A stretch of 45,794 nucleotides of DNA from Collybiopsis luxurians FD-317 M1 (Eukaryota; Basidiomycota; Agaricomycetes; Agaricales; Omphalotaceae): the NCBI GenBank assembly GCA_000827265.1, contig KN834817.1, forward strand, positions 60,597-106,390, in the 5' to 3' direction. The notes below the pieces were generated by a model that saw nothing but the letters and a program-made list of their open reading frames with translations, made no database searches and was not told where the DNA came from. Positions 10,066 to 21,780 of this stretch are shown here, piece by piece. A program made the position numbers and the translations under genes. Within the stretch, counting starts at the first letter, position 1. The number at the start of each line of letters is the position of its first letter.

Positions 10066-13000
10066 TTACCCCCCTCCTTAAGACCATTGTCCTTGATGGT
10101 CAAAGTTTTAGTGCATTCGGATGCCTCCTGTGAAATTGTCATACCATTTGTGGGGTGTGCTCCAAGTTTTGGGCTGGTTCCCAGGAATTATGGCCTGCAT
10201 CATACCCTTTCCACTTTACCAGATATTCCCTTCTCTTCCACCGAATACGGCTGTCCAATACCTCTTCTACTTCATACTCAGGTTCATCCTCTTCCTCCAA
10301 ATAAATTGGTTCTGGTGGCATTGGGATTTCCCCATTGACATAGTTACCTTTTCAAGGGTAAAGTTTGTCAACATGGAATACAGGGTGTAGTCAGTCAAGG
10401 GAAAGGGGTAGGTCCAATCGATAACCAAGGGGTCTGACCCTTTGAAGAATTTTGAATGGTCTAACCTGGCGCTCTCCGAGTTTCTCACTCGAGAGCTGGA
10501 GATTAATGTCCTCTGCACTTAGCCATACAAGGTCTCCCACCTTGAATTGATGGGCTTTTTGTTTTCCCCTCTCATACCCTTCCTTCTGCTGCTTCTTTCC
10601 CAGATGTAAAGTGGCTCCTGTATCCTGGCATGCTTCTCTTAAAATCTGAATACAATCATCTACCCCTGGCATCCCACTACGCTGGCCTACTGGGATATTG
10701 AAGAGTGGGAGATAGCCATATGTGACTTTGAATGGTGACATCCAGAGGGCTGAGTGTGTGCGGGAGTTGATGACAAATTCTGCTATTGGCAGGTGTTCTG
10801 CCCAGTCATCCTGTCATTGTCCTACATATAGGCGAAGGTACTTTTCTACCTCCTGGTTTGCACGTTCAGTCTGTCCATTGGCTTGTGGGTGATATCCAGA
10901 TGTCAGATTCAATTTGATGCCTAGGTGAGAGAGAAGGGATTGCAAGAGCTTGGCTGAGAACTGGGGGCCTCAGTCTGATATGAAATGCAGGGGAAGGCCA
11001 TGGAGGCAGAAGATTTCTTGATAGTAAATATCTGCCACACCCTCAGCAGTAATGTTGGTCATGCAGGGATTGGCATGAATCTGTTTGCCAAAGAGGTCTG
11101 TGCAGACTAGGATGGCATCGTACCCATGAGATTCAGGTAGTTGAGTGACTAAATCTATGCCGACTTTCTCCCATAGTCCAGCTGGAACATCAAGTGGTTG
11201 TGTTACTGCACAGGGGTGCTGTTGGATCTTTTTCCTCACACAGATTTTACATCCTTCAACATACTTTTCTACAAAGGATCACATGGTAGGCCACCAGAAG
11301 TGAGTGCTGATGAGATCAAGGGTGCCATGGAGTCCAGGGTGGCCAGCAGAGGGGCTGCCATGGCATTGTTGAAGGACTTCTATGTGTAGCTTGTCATCTG
11401 GTGGTACATATACTCGTCCCTTGTGGTAGACCAGTCCTTCATCTTCTTCCCATTCTGCAATCCCATTTACTAACCATTGTAGTCCTCTCTTTTTCAACCC
11501 TTCCAGCCCTTCCAGTACCTGTGCCTCTCTTTGCAAAGCCTTCCGAATCCTATCTTCCAGTGGATTGTGCAGAATTGTGGCAGCAACTTGTGTAAAGTGC
11601 TCAGGCTTGAGGACAGTTTGTTGTCGGTTGTCCTCATTATCTGATACCTGATGGTGTGCCATATGGGATAGAGCGTCTGCCTGGGTATTTGCCTTGCCTA
11701 GTTGATGCACCATACAGAAATCAAATTAAGAAGGCCAAAGTGCCCAGCGGGCCTGGCGATGGCTAAGGTCTTGTGCTGTCTGCCAAAACTCTAAGTTGGA
11801 GTGATCAGTGACAATTTCAAATGGTTGAGGCAACCCTTCCAGAAAACTTCTCCAGTCCTTTAATGCTTCAATTACCACTAGCATCTTCTGATTGTAGATC
11901 TCATAGTTCCGCTCTGCTGCCTGCATAGAGGCAGAGCAAAATGCAACAGGATGCCACTGGCCATCATCCTGTTTCTGGAAAAGTGCCCCACCAGTTGCAT
12001 ATCCAGATGCATCTACTTCAACTTGTGTTGGCTTGTCTGGATCCCAAAGAGTTAGTATTGGTGCAGAGGTGAATGCTGTATGTAGTGTTTCAAATGCTTC
12101 TTGTTGTAACATCCCCCAGTTAAAGCTGACATTCTTTTTGGTTAGGTCATTTAAGGGTCGGGCTATCCTAGCAAAGTCACATATGAACTGGCAGTAGAAA
12201 TTGGCGAACCCTAAAAACCCTTGTAGCTTGTGAAGGTTTCAGGGGGTTGGCCAGTCACGGACAGCTGCCACTTTTACTGGGTCCATCCTTACCTCTCCTT
12301 CCTGTATCACCAGCCCTAGATACTCAATCTGTTCTTATTCAAATTTGCACTTTTCTGGCCATAGATAGAGGTCATTTTTCTGGAGTCTAGCTAAGACTTC
12401 ATGAACAATTTCTCGGTGCTCCTCTAATTGGCCACTGAAGATAAGGATGTCATCCAGATATACTGCCATCTTTCCTGCCGCTATAAGATCTGCAAAGATT
12501 GAGTTCATCAGTGCTTGAAATGTGGCTGGTGAGTTAGTAAGGCCAAAGAACATAATGTTAGGCTCAAACAGGCCACAGTTGGTAGAGAATGCAGCCTTCC
12601 ACTTGTTACCCTGCTTGATCCATATGTTATTGTACCCCCAGTGGATATCAAATTTAGTAAAGTAGCATGCACCCTGAAGATGACTGATGATATCAACCAC
12701 AAGTGGTAAAGGGTAGTGGTTTTTGATAGTAAACTGATTGAGTTTGCAGTAGTCCTGGACAAAATGGAGCTTTCCATCTTTCTTTTTCACAAAGAAGACC
12801 GGTGATGATAGTGGAGATTTTGAGGGTCAAATATAGCCTTTACGTAGATTCTCATCTAGAAAGCAATCAAGTTCCTCTTGTTCATTCAGGGACATAGGGT
12901 AGACCTTGGTTCGCATGGTTTCTGGTGCACCAGGTACCAGTTCTATTGCATGATCCCAGGGTTGATGGGCAGGTAATTGTTCAGATGCTGATTCAGAAAA

Positions 13001-13834
13001 TACCTTTCCAAAGTCTCAGTATGGCTCTGGAACCATCTCTTCAAACATTTTGGTCAGTTTGTCTTTGTGAGCCTGTTCTGCCAATTGTTGAGAGTAGGTA
13101 TATCCTGCTGCACACCATACTTCTTCTGCTGCATCTAGAAGAATCCCTGCTTTGACCCAGGATCGGCGCATGGCTCAGTTAGCTCAAATTCAACACAGGG
13201 GTGACTCTTCTTCTGGTACCAATGATTCTTCTTCCCCAATTGCCTTGGATCTAATCTGTTCCAGGACAGAGCCATCAGTGGTAACCGCTGCCACTCTACC
13301 ACTTTCTAAACCCTCTGTATCCTCAGGTACATCTTCAATGGTTACCTTCTGTGTTTTAACTGAGAGCCACCCTTTTTCCCAGTCAACTTCTGGATTTATC
13401 TTCCGAAGCCATGGGAGTCCAAGAATAATATCCTCTCCTCCCAGGTTTGTAACCAGAAAGTCTGTCCAGCATTCTTGGTCATCTACTGTGAGTGCAAGGC
13501 ATGCAAAGTGTGTAATCTGTCCTGCCTGGTTTGGGGTACCATCAATGTTGAAAATATTTATAGGTTGTTGTAGTGGGGTTGTCCTTAGGTTGTGCCATTC
13601 AACAAAGTTGTTATCCAAGAATAAAGTGGTGGCTCCACAGTCCACCATGGCTGCAGTTGCTATGCTATGCTTTCTTCCCTTTATTTTTACTTGAATTTGG
13701 AAATGGAATGCACTGGGGTCTATTTCCAAAATCGTAGATATTTTACATGATGGGAGTGAGTTGTATGAGGAAGTAGCATATATAGCAAACCGTTCTGAGG
13801 GTGCTCTCGGTGCGGCTGAGATGGGCACCCTCAT
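10058..13834 (-). pseudogene. Element 2 pol: protease-RT-RNase H-integrase-chromodomain, 15 stops
   Basis: One continuous frame of 1259 codons from ATG 13834 to TAG 10058. Retropepsin-like VDCGATTLFLD lies near 13630; reverse transcriptase catalytic YLDD near 12455; RNase H VEVDASG near 12020; the integrase HHCC finger is around 11300-11390 followed by the core (GIDLVTQLP); the chromodomain ([18 protein letters not shown]) is near 10200. Stops have lower coordinates 13190, 13184, 13175, 13016, 12827, 12335, 12239, 11726, 11279, 10970, 10814, 10391, 10352, 10139 and 10100. Thirteen are TGA and two TAA. Many fall where relatives have Arg, for example FISD-stop-GPQ and GYI-stop-PSKSP. Remaining RT Arg positions are often His, Cys or Trp, all single CpG transitions from CGN codons. 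Confidence 0.92.
10066..10080 (-). promoter_or_regulatory. Polypurine tract of element 2
   Basis: On the minus strand AAGGAGGGGGGTAA abuts the LTR start TGTCATAG. This is the expected position for plus-strand DNA priming and it confirms minus orientation. Confidence 0.8.
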
Positions 13835-15303
13835 TAAAAATCCTCCTGGCGGGATACTTCTGGGGCCATAGCATTGGCACAGTTTAGGAGTTCCTGCAGC
13901 TGAGCAATCTGGACAGTGAGATTAGGGGTTGTAGTGGTGGGGTTAGCAGGAGAGGGAACTGAGGCAGCAACCTGGGCTGGTTCATTTGGGAATAAGGTGA
14001 ACGGTACAGAAGAGGTGGCTGATACTTGTTGGCAGGGTGGCTAACACCTACCACGATTGCACTCCAAGCCCATAAACTTGTCCTGACAAACTGCCTCTAG
14101 GTGGCCACGACGTGCACAGTAGTGACATACTGTATCCTTCTGTGAGCAGTTCCATTTCTCATGGCTCTGAGACCTACAGCCATAGCAGTGCCCCTGCATA
14201 TGAGATATAAAGCCATCTCGGGTATTGCCATTGCTCGTGCAGTTGGCATCAATATCCATAGCATATGGATCAGTATGATGAGTGAGGGTGTGAGAGTGGT
14301 AAGGCTGGTGACTATTCATGCTGGGGTCATGCAAGTAAAGATCAATAGATATGGCCCTCCTAATGGCCTCATCAAGGGTTTGGGCTAACCCTTGGGCGAT
14401 ATTGACTATGATGAGGTTTTGATGAATTTCTGGGAGAAGACCAGAATAGAACCATTCCTGGAGATCAGTATCTGAGAGTCCACTCCAATCACCAATGTCT
14501 TTGAACTTCTGAGCAAATTCTGCAATGGTCTGTCCTTTTCCTTGCTGTACCTTTTTGATTGCATTGCAGGCTTCCATTCCTAGGTCGATAGATTTGAACC
14601 TGAGTTTGAATGCCTGAAGAAAATCTACCCATTTCCCATTAAACGGTACTTGCTTGGCATTAAAGGCAGATAAATAGGGGGTGGCCCAATCCGCTGCTCC
14701 ACCTGAGAGAAAGCCTAAGGCTGCTTTAATGGCTTTGGCCTCATTGCCTTTTAAGTCTGACTGTTCTGATGCCCAGCTCTCAAAGTGGGCTATGAAGCGA
14801 TGGGCTTCTGTGCTACTCTGACCCTTAAAGGGGTCTGGTTTGACCATGCTAGACTTGGTGGTGACAGAAATATTAGTTTGCAAGCTGGTTGTGAGGGCTG
14901 CGACCTGCTGGATCAGGTTTTGCATAAGCTGGTCAAGGCTTTGTTGAGACATGCTTGGGCTGGGAGGAGGAGGTGACAGTGCAGGTGATGGGCAGGCAGT
15001 TACAGTAGTTGAGGCTGGCGGGGCAGTGAGGGCAAGTGGGACTGGAGGAGCAGTGAGAGTGCATGGGGCAGTTACAGATCTGGTAATTGGTACAGCAGGG
15101 GTACTGTCTCTGAGCTGAGTTGCTTGGGTGATGGAGTTCTCGAAAGCGTGCAGGCAGGGCTGTTGGTCACAGTCATTCCAACTGTCTGGTAGCTTGTGGA
15201 TATGAGATCGGGCTTTGGTATCAAAGGCGTGCGGGTAGCTGGAGCAGTCAATCTGTTCGTGACCCATTTCAGAGTCAGACAAATCTGCAGAGAAGGAAAG
15301 CAT
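13834..15303 (-). pseudogene. Element 2 gag with two zinc knuckles
   Basis: Gag-like polyprotein: a Ser/Thr/Pro-rich N-terminus, a capsid-like region (KPDPFKGQSSTEAHRFI near 14830), then two CX2CX4HX4C knuckles (CYGCRSQSHEKWNC and CHYCARRGHLEAVC, near 14180-14090). A TAG at 14041-14043 interrupts the frame (CAG to TAG fits), after which it stays open to TAA at 13834-13836. That TAA shares its last A with the pol ATG (TAATG), suggesting reinitiation-type or readthrough coupling of pol in the active ancestor. Confidence 0.88.
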
Positions 15304-15371
15304 GGTGGTAGCGGAGTCTGCAGGGACAGCCTAGGCAGTAGACTATCAGCGCAGCAAGGATCTTGACCTAA
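15304..15371 (-). other. 5' leader of element 2
   Basis: 68 bp between the right-hand LTR and the gag ATG. A primer-binding site is expected at the LTR edge (minus strand TTAGGTCAAGATCC), but I could not match it to a specific tRNA. Confidence 0.4.
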
Positions 15372-15902
15372 TGTCACAAAGCAGGGTACAGTGGAGTGAC
15401 TTTGCAATGATCAGTTTTTAAACAGAGGTGGGTCCTGGTCCCAATTGACAGAGTTAATTAACTAGTCTACTGGTACAGGCAGGATACTCACCTGGTCCCA
15501 ATCGACAGAGAGGTCAAGATGGGGACTCAGGTTACAGACGGTAGGTATATATACTGTAGTAAGCTGTGTGAGGGACTAATGCTACTGGAGGATAAGACGA
15601 GAAGCTAATGCTACTGGAAGACAACAGCTAAGTGACAGCTACAAGAATAAAAGGGTATGGAGCATGTGGTCATGTGACAGATGCAAGAAGAGAAACAAGG
15701 AGCAGTTCATTAATAAAACAATGACAGTGGGAATGAAATAGAAAAAGAACAATGATACCGTGTGGAGTGGAGATAGGAAGGAGTCATATGTCCAAAAGGT
15801 ATTGATATGAAAGTTAGTCATAAATGTGGTCATGTGAAAGGTGTATAGTAAAAGGAAAATGAATAGGGGTTAGGAATAAGTGTTCGTACCAGCTCTATGA
15901 CA
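15372..15902 (-). repeat. Element 2 LTR (5' LTR by element orientation)
   Basis: 531 bp, paired with 9535-10065, followed by the target duplication ACCTC at 15903-15907. Confidence 0.92.
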
Positions 15903-15907
15903 ACCTC

Positions 15908-18900
15908 TTCCACACATTCATTCACCAATTCATCATATCCAATCAAACCTTCCACCTCCTCCTCCTCTCGCCCCCCTTCCTCAAAAGAAAACTCAGCTTT
16001 CTCTCTGTCCAAGCTCACAGATGCGGAACATTCTCTCTTGTCCAATGGTAAGGGTTGCTATTGCTGTCGCTCCTTCTCTGCACAACATGGCTCAAAGGAT
16101 TGTCCTGGCATGCCTCTGCTCAAGGTAGCATACTGCACCCTGACTGCCCTTGATCTCTCTCGTGCACAAGAGGTTTTCAACAAAATGAAACACCCTATCT
16201 CCCTCAATGCCCTGCTTACCTACAAACTGCCCTCACATGCTGTCTCCACTGTCATCCCTGTCACAGTGATTGATGACCTCACCGGCCTTATAGATATGAG
16301 TGATGATGACACCCACATCCTGAATGTCACTGCCATCCTTGGTAATCACAATGTTGCTCATATTGCCAGTGGGCCTGCCATCTTCAGACAGAGACACTGC
16401 CGTGCAGATCCTGCACCTCCCCCTGTCACTGCGGTCTTTGATGCCACAAGTGATGAATATGATTCTGACAACCGCTCTATCAAGGATTGTAGCCCAAGCC
16501 CTCCTTGTGCCTGACATTGACATCGCTCCAGTCATCATTACACTCAATGTTGCCCTGCCTCTTGCTCTCCCTCTCCCACCTGTCGAACTCATGCTCGTTG
16601 TGATTCTTTCTCCTCTCCCTCACCATCCTGTGTCCGGCCTGAGAGGACAATGGTAGACTCAAGTATGACCCCTGCAACCATTGCTAATATGCCTGCTGCA
16701 CTTGTTTCTGGCGCTGATACTTCACCTCTTCATGCTGCCTCAGTAAGTTTGCCTGTTCCTCACTGCTCCTTGTCCCCACAGCCACTCCGCGTACACCACC
16801 TTTGGTGGAAAGCATGTCTCCCAATCCTGCATACCAATGACACAATCCCTCTTGACCTGTTACTAGATGATGGCTCACACCTAGTTCTGATTAGGTCTGA
16901 CATTGTTGACACACTGGGCTTATGCCACATCAAGCTACAACACCCAGAACCTTTTAGCAGTGCCTTCGACTCCACTTGTAACTCCATTACACACTTTGTT
17001 AAACTTACTTTACATGATCCTTCCAATGTGTGGTCCTCTCGTCCTGTTCATGCCCTCATTGTACATTCCTTATGTGCTCCCATGATACTTGGCCTCCACT
17101 TTCTCATCCACAATAATCTTGTAGTTGACTATGCAGCCCGCTCCATGATACATAAGCCTTCAGGTTTTGACCTCCTCCACCCTTGTGAAACCTTACCTGT
17201 TCCCCCTCCAATAAAAGTTTCTCCATATGAACAATATTGTCAAAACAAGTCTGAGACTCAACAAAACTATGAACTTAAGAAAACCATTATCAAGGAACTT
17301 CATAAACATTTCTCCAAATTCCCCCGCCCCATTGACTCTGAATTTGTCAAGCCATTTGATGTCGTTGCCGCTGTCCACCAACATATTGAGTCTCTTGAAC
17401 ATTCCTTACACCTGTCCCAATGAACTGCAAAACTTAAAACTCAATACAGTGATGTATTTGAGAAGATTCCTCATGTCGACACACTCCCTACTGATGTTAC
17501 CTGTAAGATAACCTTGAAATCTGCTGCGACTGCAATACAAACGCATTCCTACTCTTCCCCTTGTAAATTCAAACAAGCTTGGGCAACACTGATTCAAAAC
17601 CACTTAGACGCAGGACATATCCAGCCCTCTAATTCACAATTCTTCTCCCCTGCTTTCCTGATTCCAAAATCAGACCTGACTGCACTGCCCAGGTGGGTCA
17701 ATGATTACCATGTGCTTAATGCAAATATATTGGATGACTGTCACCCCTTGCCTCGCATTGACTCCATCCTCACTGATTGCACCAAAGGCAGATTTTGGGG
17801 AAAGATGGACATGACAGATTCCTTTTTCCAAAACCGCATGCATCCTGACTCCATTCTGCTCACCACTGTTAACACTCCGCTGGGCCTATACAAGTGGCTT
17901 GTGATGCCTCAAGGGCTCAAAATTGCCCCGGCAGTACATCAATGATGGGTTACTCAGGCGCTCTGTAAATACATTGGAGTTTTTTGCCATATCTACATTG
18001 ATGATATTATCATCTGGTCTAACTCTGAAGAAGAGCACCACCAACACATTGCCCTTATTTTAGATGCTCTTCGAAAGCATAAACTATACATGAACCCAAA
18101 GAAATGTCATTTCTTCCTTGACAAGATTGACTTTCTTGGCCACCATATATCCTGCAGAGGAATTGAAGCTCAACAATCCAAATGTGAAGTGATCCAGCAC
18201 TTCCCTTGACCTGAGAATGCAAAGGATGTTAGAAAATTCCTTGGCATGGTCTGGTTTGTGGCTGGATATCTTTCTGAAGTTCTTGCAGAACACACATCTA
18301 TCTTAACACCTCTCACTTGGAAGGATTGCAACAAAGAATTTCCTGAATGGAGTCCAGCTCATGAAAAGGCCTTCCTCGCCATCAAGAAATTGATCATAGA
18401 CTGCACTGTCCTGGCTTATATTGACCACGACACCCCTGGTGATAATAAGATCTTTTTGGTTACTGATGCCAGTGACCATAGGACTGGTGGTGTCCTCATG
18501 TGGGGACCCTCTCTTGACCAGGCATGTCCTGTTGCCTTCGACTCTCAACTCTCAGGTCCTGAACTTAACTACCCTGTACACAAAAAAGAACTCCTGGCCC
18601 TTGTTAGATGCCTAAAAAAGTGGAGATCAGACTGTCTCTGCTCAACTGTTTATGTCCTAACTGATCATTGCACACTTGAAAACTTCACCCAACAAAAAGA
18701 CCTTAGTTGCAGACAACACCATTGGCAGGAAGCCATCAGCCAATATGACCTTTGCATTGCCTACATTTGCAGTGAGGACAACACCATGGCCAATGCGCTG
18801 TCATGTGTCAAAGTCATGGGTTTCCCCTGGGAGACCAAACCAAAACAGCCTTCACCTGGCAACCCTGCTTGCATTGCTGCCTGGTTGGATGCACCTTGTG

Positions 18901-20429
18901 TGTCTTCCGTGCTCGCTATTGCAGCTGATAGTAGTTTCCTTGTGGAAATCAAAGAAGGTTATGCTGTCGACAGCTTCTGCTCAAAGCTTGTTGCAGGTGG
19001 CTCACTCGTACCCAGTGTCTCCAGAAAAGATGGACGCTGGTATATTAACAATTGACTATACATTCCTAAGTACAAGGATCTTAGGGAACAACTGTTCTGC
19101 CTTGCACATGATTCTTCGGGACATTTTGGTAGTGACAAATCTTATGCCAACCTTGTTCACTCTTACTACTGGCCTCATATGCATTGCAATTTGTATCACG
19201 CATACATACCTTCATGTGACAAGTGCCAAAGAAACAAGAGTTGTACATCCAATTCTGGTCGTGGCCCTCTACATCCCCTTCCAGTTCCTGACAAGTGTTT
19301 CGATAGTGTTGCTATGGATTTCATTGGTCCTCTCCCTCCTGACCAAGGTTTTGACTGCGTTCTCACCATAACTGACCGCTTGGGTTCTGATCTCAAAATC
19401 ATACCTACATGATTTGACATTTCTGCTGAAGAACTGGCCTCATCCTTTTTTAAACATTGGTACTGTGACAACAGTCTGCCATTGGACATTGTTAGTGACT
19501 GCGATAAGCTGTTCATATCCAGATTCTGGAAATGCTTGATGAAACTCACAAACATAAAATTAAAAATGTCTTCTGCTTTCCACCCTGAAACTAACAGTTC
19601 ATCGGAATGTTTGAACAAAATGATCAACCAGTGCATTAGATTTTATGTGGAGCATAATCAAAAAGGTTGGGTTGATGCTCTACCGAAGGTCCATTTTGAC
19701 ATCATGAACTCTGTAAACTCATTGACTGGTCTATCCATGTTCCAAGTCAAGACAGGGAGATGTCCTTGTATTATTCCTCCCCTGGTCCACTCACCCGCTT
19801 TGTCAAAAGTCAAATCTAAAGTCAAAACAGACTGCTCTGATTTTCTCAATAGAATGCTTCATATAGAATCCAAGGCAAAGGATGCTCTTCTCGCAGCAAA
19901 AGTCTCCCAAGCTTTCCATGCGAACAAGAGCAGAGGCACTTGCGAAATATATGAAGTTGGTGACTGTGTGATGCTCACAACTTTCCATCAATGCGACTCT
20001 TTCAAGAAGGCCAGCGAAAAATGAGTTGCTAAGTTTTTCGCTCATTATGATGGCCCATACGAGATTATCAATGCCTTCCCCAAAACTTCTCATTACACTC
20101 TTGACATGCCTAACCAACCTAATACCTTCCCATCATTTCATGTTGATGTCCTTAAAAGATACCATGCCAATGACCCCTCCCTCTTCCCTGGCCGTGAGCT
20201 CCACTGCCCCCCACCTACCATTGTCAACAGCCATGAGGAATACGACATTGATCACATTCTTGACTCTCACTGCCGTGGAAGAGGATGGCAGTTCCTCATT
20301 CGCTGGATTGGACAGGCCCCTTCTGAAGACAGGTGGTTATCATATTTGTCTCTTCAAGACTGTGCTGCTCTGGACACCTGGGTCCTGAATGGTGGTGATG
20401 GTCCACCAGAGCTCTTTCATTCTGTTTAA
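15908..20429 (+). pseudogene. Element 1 gag 3' part and pol (PR-RT-RH-IN-chromodomain)
   Basis: Continues the gag frame without a shift. A zinc-knuckle-like CYCCRSFSAQHGSKDC lies near 16050-16100; protease-like LDLLLDDGS near 16860; reverse transcriptase YIDDIIIWS near 17995; RNase H LVTDASDH near 18460; an integrase HHCC finger (19105-19240) and core AMDFIGPLP near 19315; the chromodomain-like RGWQFLIRWIG near 20280. Premature stops at 16512, 16518, 17421, 17943, 18207, 19053, 19410 and 20022 are all TGA and sit where Arg is expected, for instance FP-stop-PENAKDVR. Gag and pol share one frame, unlike element 2. The natural stop is TAA 20427-20429. Confidence 0.9.
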
Positions 20430-20583
20430 TTCCTCAAAACTACTTATCTCATTCTGCTTAATTCTTCAAAACTACTGACTTCACAGTTTCACTATTCTTC
20501 AAAATCATAACTTTATTACTGAATCTTAACCTCTTCACCCCCCCCCCCCCCCCCCCCACTCAATGCTTCAAGGACAGTGGGGG
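20430..20583 (+). other. Element 1 3' untranslated region, C20 run and polypurine tract
   Basis: Contains imperfect repeats of ttcttcaaaactact (about 20429-20510), a run of 20 C at 20538-20557, and the polypurine tract AAGGACAGTGGGGG (about 20570-20583) abutting the 3' LTR. Confidence 0.7.
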
Positions 20584-20747
20584 TGTAAACGTGCCATTTA
20601 CTCATGTCATCTCAATCATATACTTCCTATTTTAGGTTATGTTTATGTATTTAGATCTGTTTGTATTGAAGCCTACGGCTTCTCATATATAGCTCGACCC
20701 CACTTCCCCACACTTCACTTCCTCTCCCCCATCTACTTCCCGCTCCC
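20584..20747 (+). repeat. 3' LTR of element 1, truncated by gap
   Basis: First 164 bp of the LTR, starting TGTAAACGTGCC. It differs from the 5' LTR at several sites in its first 45 bp, mostly CG versus TG/CA, plus a 2-bp gap. It then matches except for A at 20710 where the 5' LTR has G (8076). Confidence 0.88.
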
Positions 20748-20812
20748 NNNNNNNNNNNNNNNNNNNNNNNNNNNNNNNNNNNNNNNNNNNNNNNNNNNNN
20801 NNNNNNNNNNNN
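20748..20812. other. Assembly gap (65 N)
   Basis: A run of 65 N placed within the 3' LTR of element 1. About 115 bp of LTR and the true right junction are missing. Confidence 1.
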
Positions 20813-21501
20813 GATCGCCCACTGTTCTAACTTTGTTCGTCCCGCAACCGTTGATATATCAACCTAGAGACACACAAATAAAACAGCAACTAAGGCTTGA
20901 GGGGCTTGCAACAAGTTCTGCATCAGCAGCACGACCGCTTAGCGTTCAAGTTGCCAACTTCCAAGTTAGCATCCCTATTACCGACACGGAAACGCACCAA
21001 AAAAACAGCCACAGGGGCCTGAGGCGTGAAATCCGAGCGGCTCGCAAGTGCATTAGCATCAGTATCTGACCCGCGTTCCCTTGGCAAGGCTCATGAAGGT
21101 CTTTACTAAACGATAATATCCTCAATCCATATCTTTGGACGCATCAAACACATTTAAACCCCCCTGTCCACCTTGCATCGGCCAGCGCCTCTTCCAGAAA
21201 CCGGCAAAATACTTTCTACAGTAAGTACTTAGTGCGCATTCAGCTAGCATAAGTTCAACCCTCCTTTGTCAATAATGTAAAGCATAAGTACCTGCATCTG
21301 TGTATGGCTTTCGATAGGGTTTGTGAGACTCGAGTGGAACCATCGGCAGCCGCATTGATTTGAGCCTCCCTCCTTTATTCTTGTCCATCCCAATGCATAA
21401 CAGATGTAAACTCAAAAACTCAGAATTTCAGGATGGCGTCCAGGACAACCCTCGTATTCAAGAACAAACCCCGAGTCCAACCCAAATCTTGCGGACTGGA
21501 A
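20813..21501. repeat. Exact second copy of element-1 left flank (7262-7947)
   Basis: By eye I find no difference between this stretch and 7262-7947, including the TGGAA end (21497-21501). Identity contrasts with the clearly diverged D1/D2 paralogues, so this is more likely the other allele or a redundantly placed contig than a true tandem duplication. Confidence 0.9.
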
Positions 21502-21780
21502 TGTAAACGTGCCGTTTACTCACGTTGTCTTGATCATATGTACTTCCTATTTTAGGTTATGTTTATGTATTTAGATCTGTTTGTATTGAAGCCTACGGCT
21601 TCTCATATATAGCTCGACCCCACTTCCCCACACTTCACTTCCTCTCCCCCATCTACTTCCCGCTCCCCTTGACTTATGGTACTGTAGCTCTCTCTCTCTC
21701 TCACAATACCACTCTGCATTCCACTCTACTTCTGTCCCCTCTTACGTGAGTGTTTCTGTCCTCAACTATGGACGTTTCCA
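21502..21780 (+). repeat. Solo LTR of element 1 with target duplication
   Basis: 279 bp, TG..CA, flanked by TGGAA on both sides (21497-21501 and 21781-21785). No internal element sequence follows. Its first part carries the 5' LTR variants and its later part carries the 3' LTR variant A at 21630, as expected from LTR-LTR recombination. Confidence 0.88.

Larger units (their letters stand above)
9535..15902 (-). mobile_element. Gypsy element 2, chromovirus nested in element 1 gag
   Basis: A complete 6368-bp element inserted antisense into element 1. It has two 531-bp LTRs beginning TGTCA and ending TGACA, flanked by a perfect ACCTC target duplication (9530-9534 and 15903-15907). Orientation is fixed by the polypurine tract just inside the left LTR and by minus-strand gag and pol. 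Gag and pol are separate frames overlapping as TAATG. No frameshift is needed in either, but gag has one and pol fifteen premature stops, so the copy is dead. Confidence 0.95.
7948..20747 (+). mobile_element. Gypsy element 1, chromodomain-type LTR retrotransposon (3' end lost in gap)
   Basis: A plus-strand Ty3/gypsy element with a 279-bp 5' LTR, a 5' leader, one gag-pol frame, a polypurine tract and a partial 3' LTR cut by the N gap. Gag is interrupted by element 2. With that element and one 5-bp repeat removed, gag-pol runs from 8531 to 20429 without a frameshift (1842 codons). Domain order is gag, zinc knuckle, protease, reverse transcriptase, RNase H, integrase, chromodomain. It cannot be autonomous now: nine in-frame stops, a nested insertion and diverged LTRs. 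Confidence 0.92.

Noticed and set aside
8531..20429. Repeated in-frame TGA as a possible reassigned or recoded codon
   Set aside because: TGA appears only in dead transposons and pseudogenes; the intact NLR-B frame has none internally and ends in TGA.
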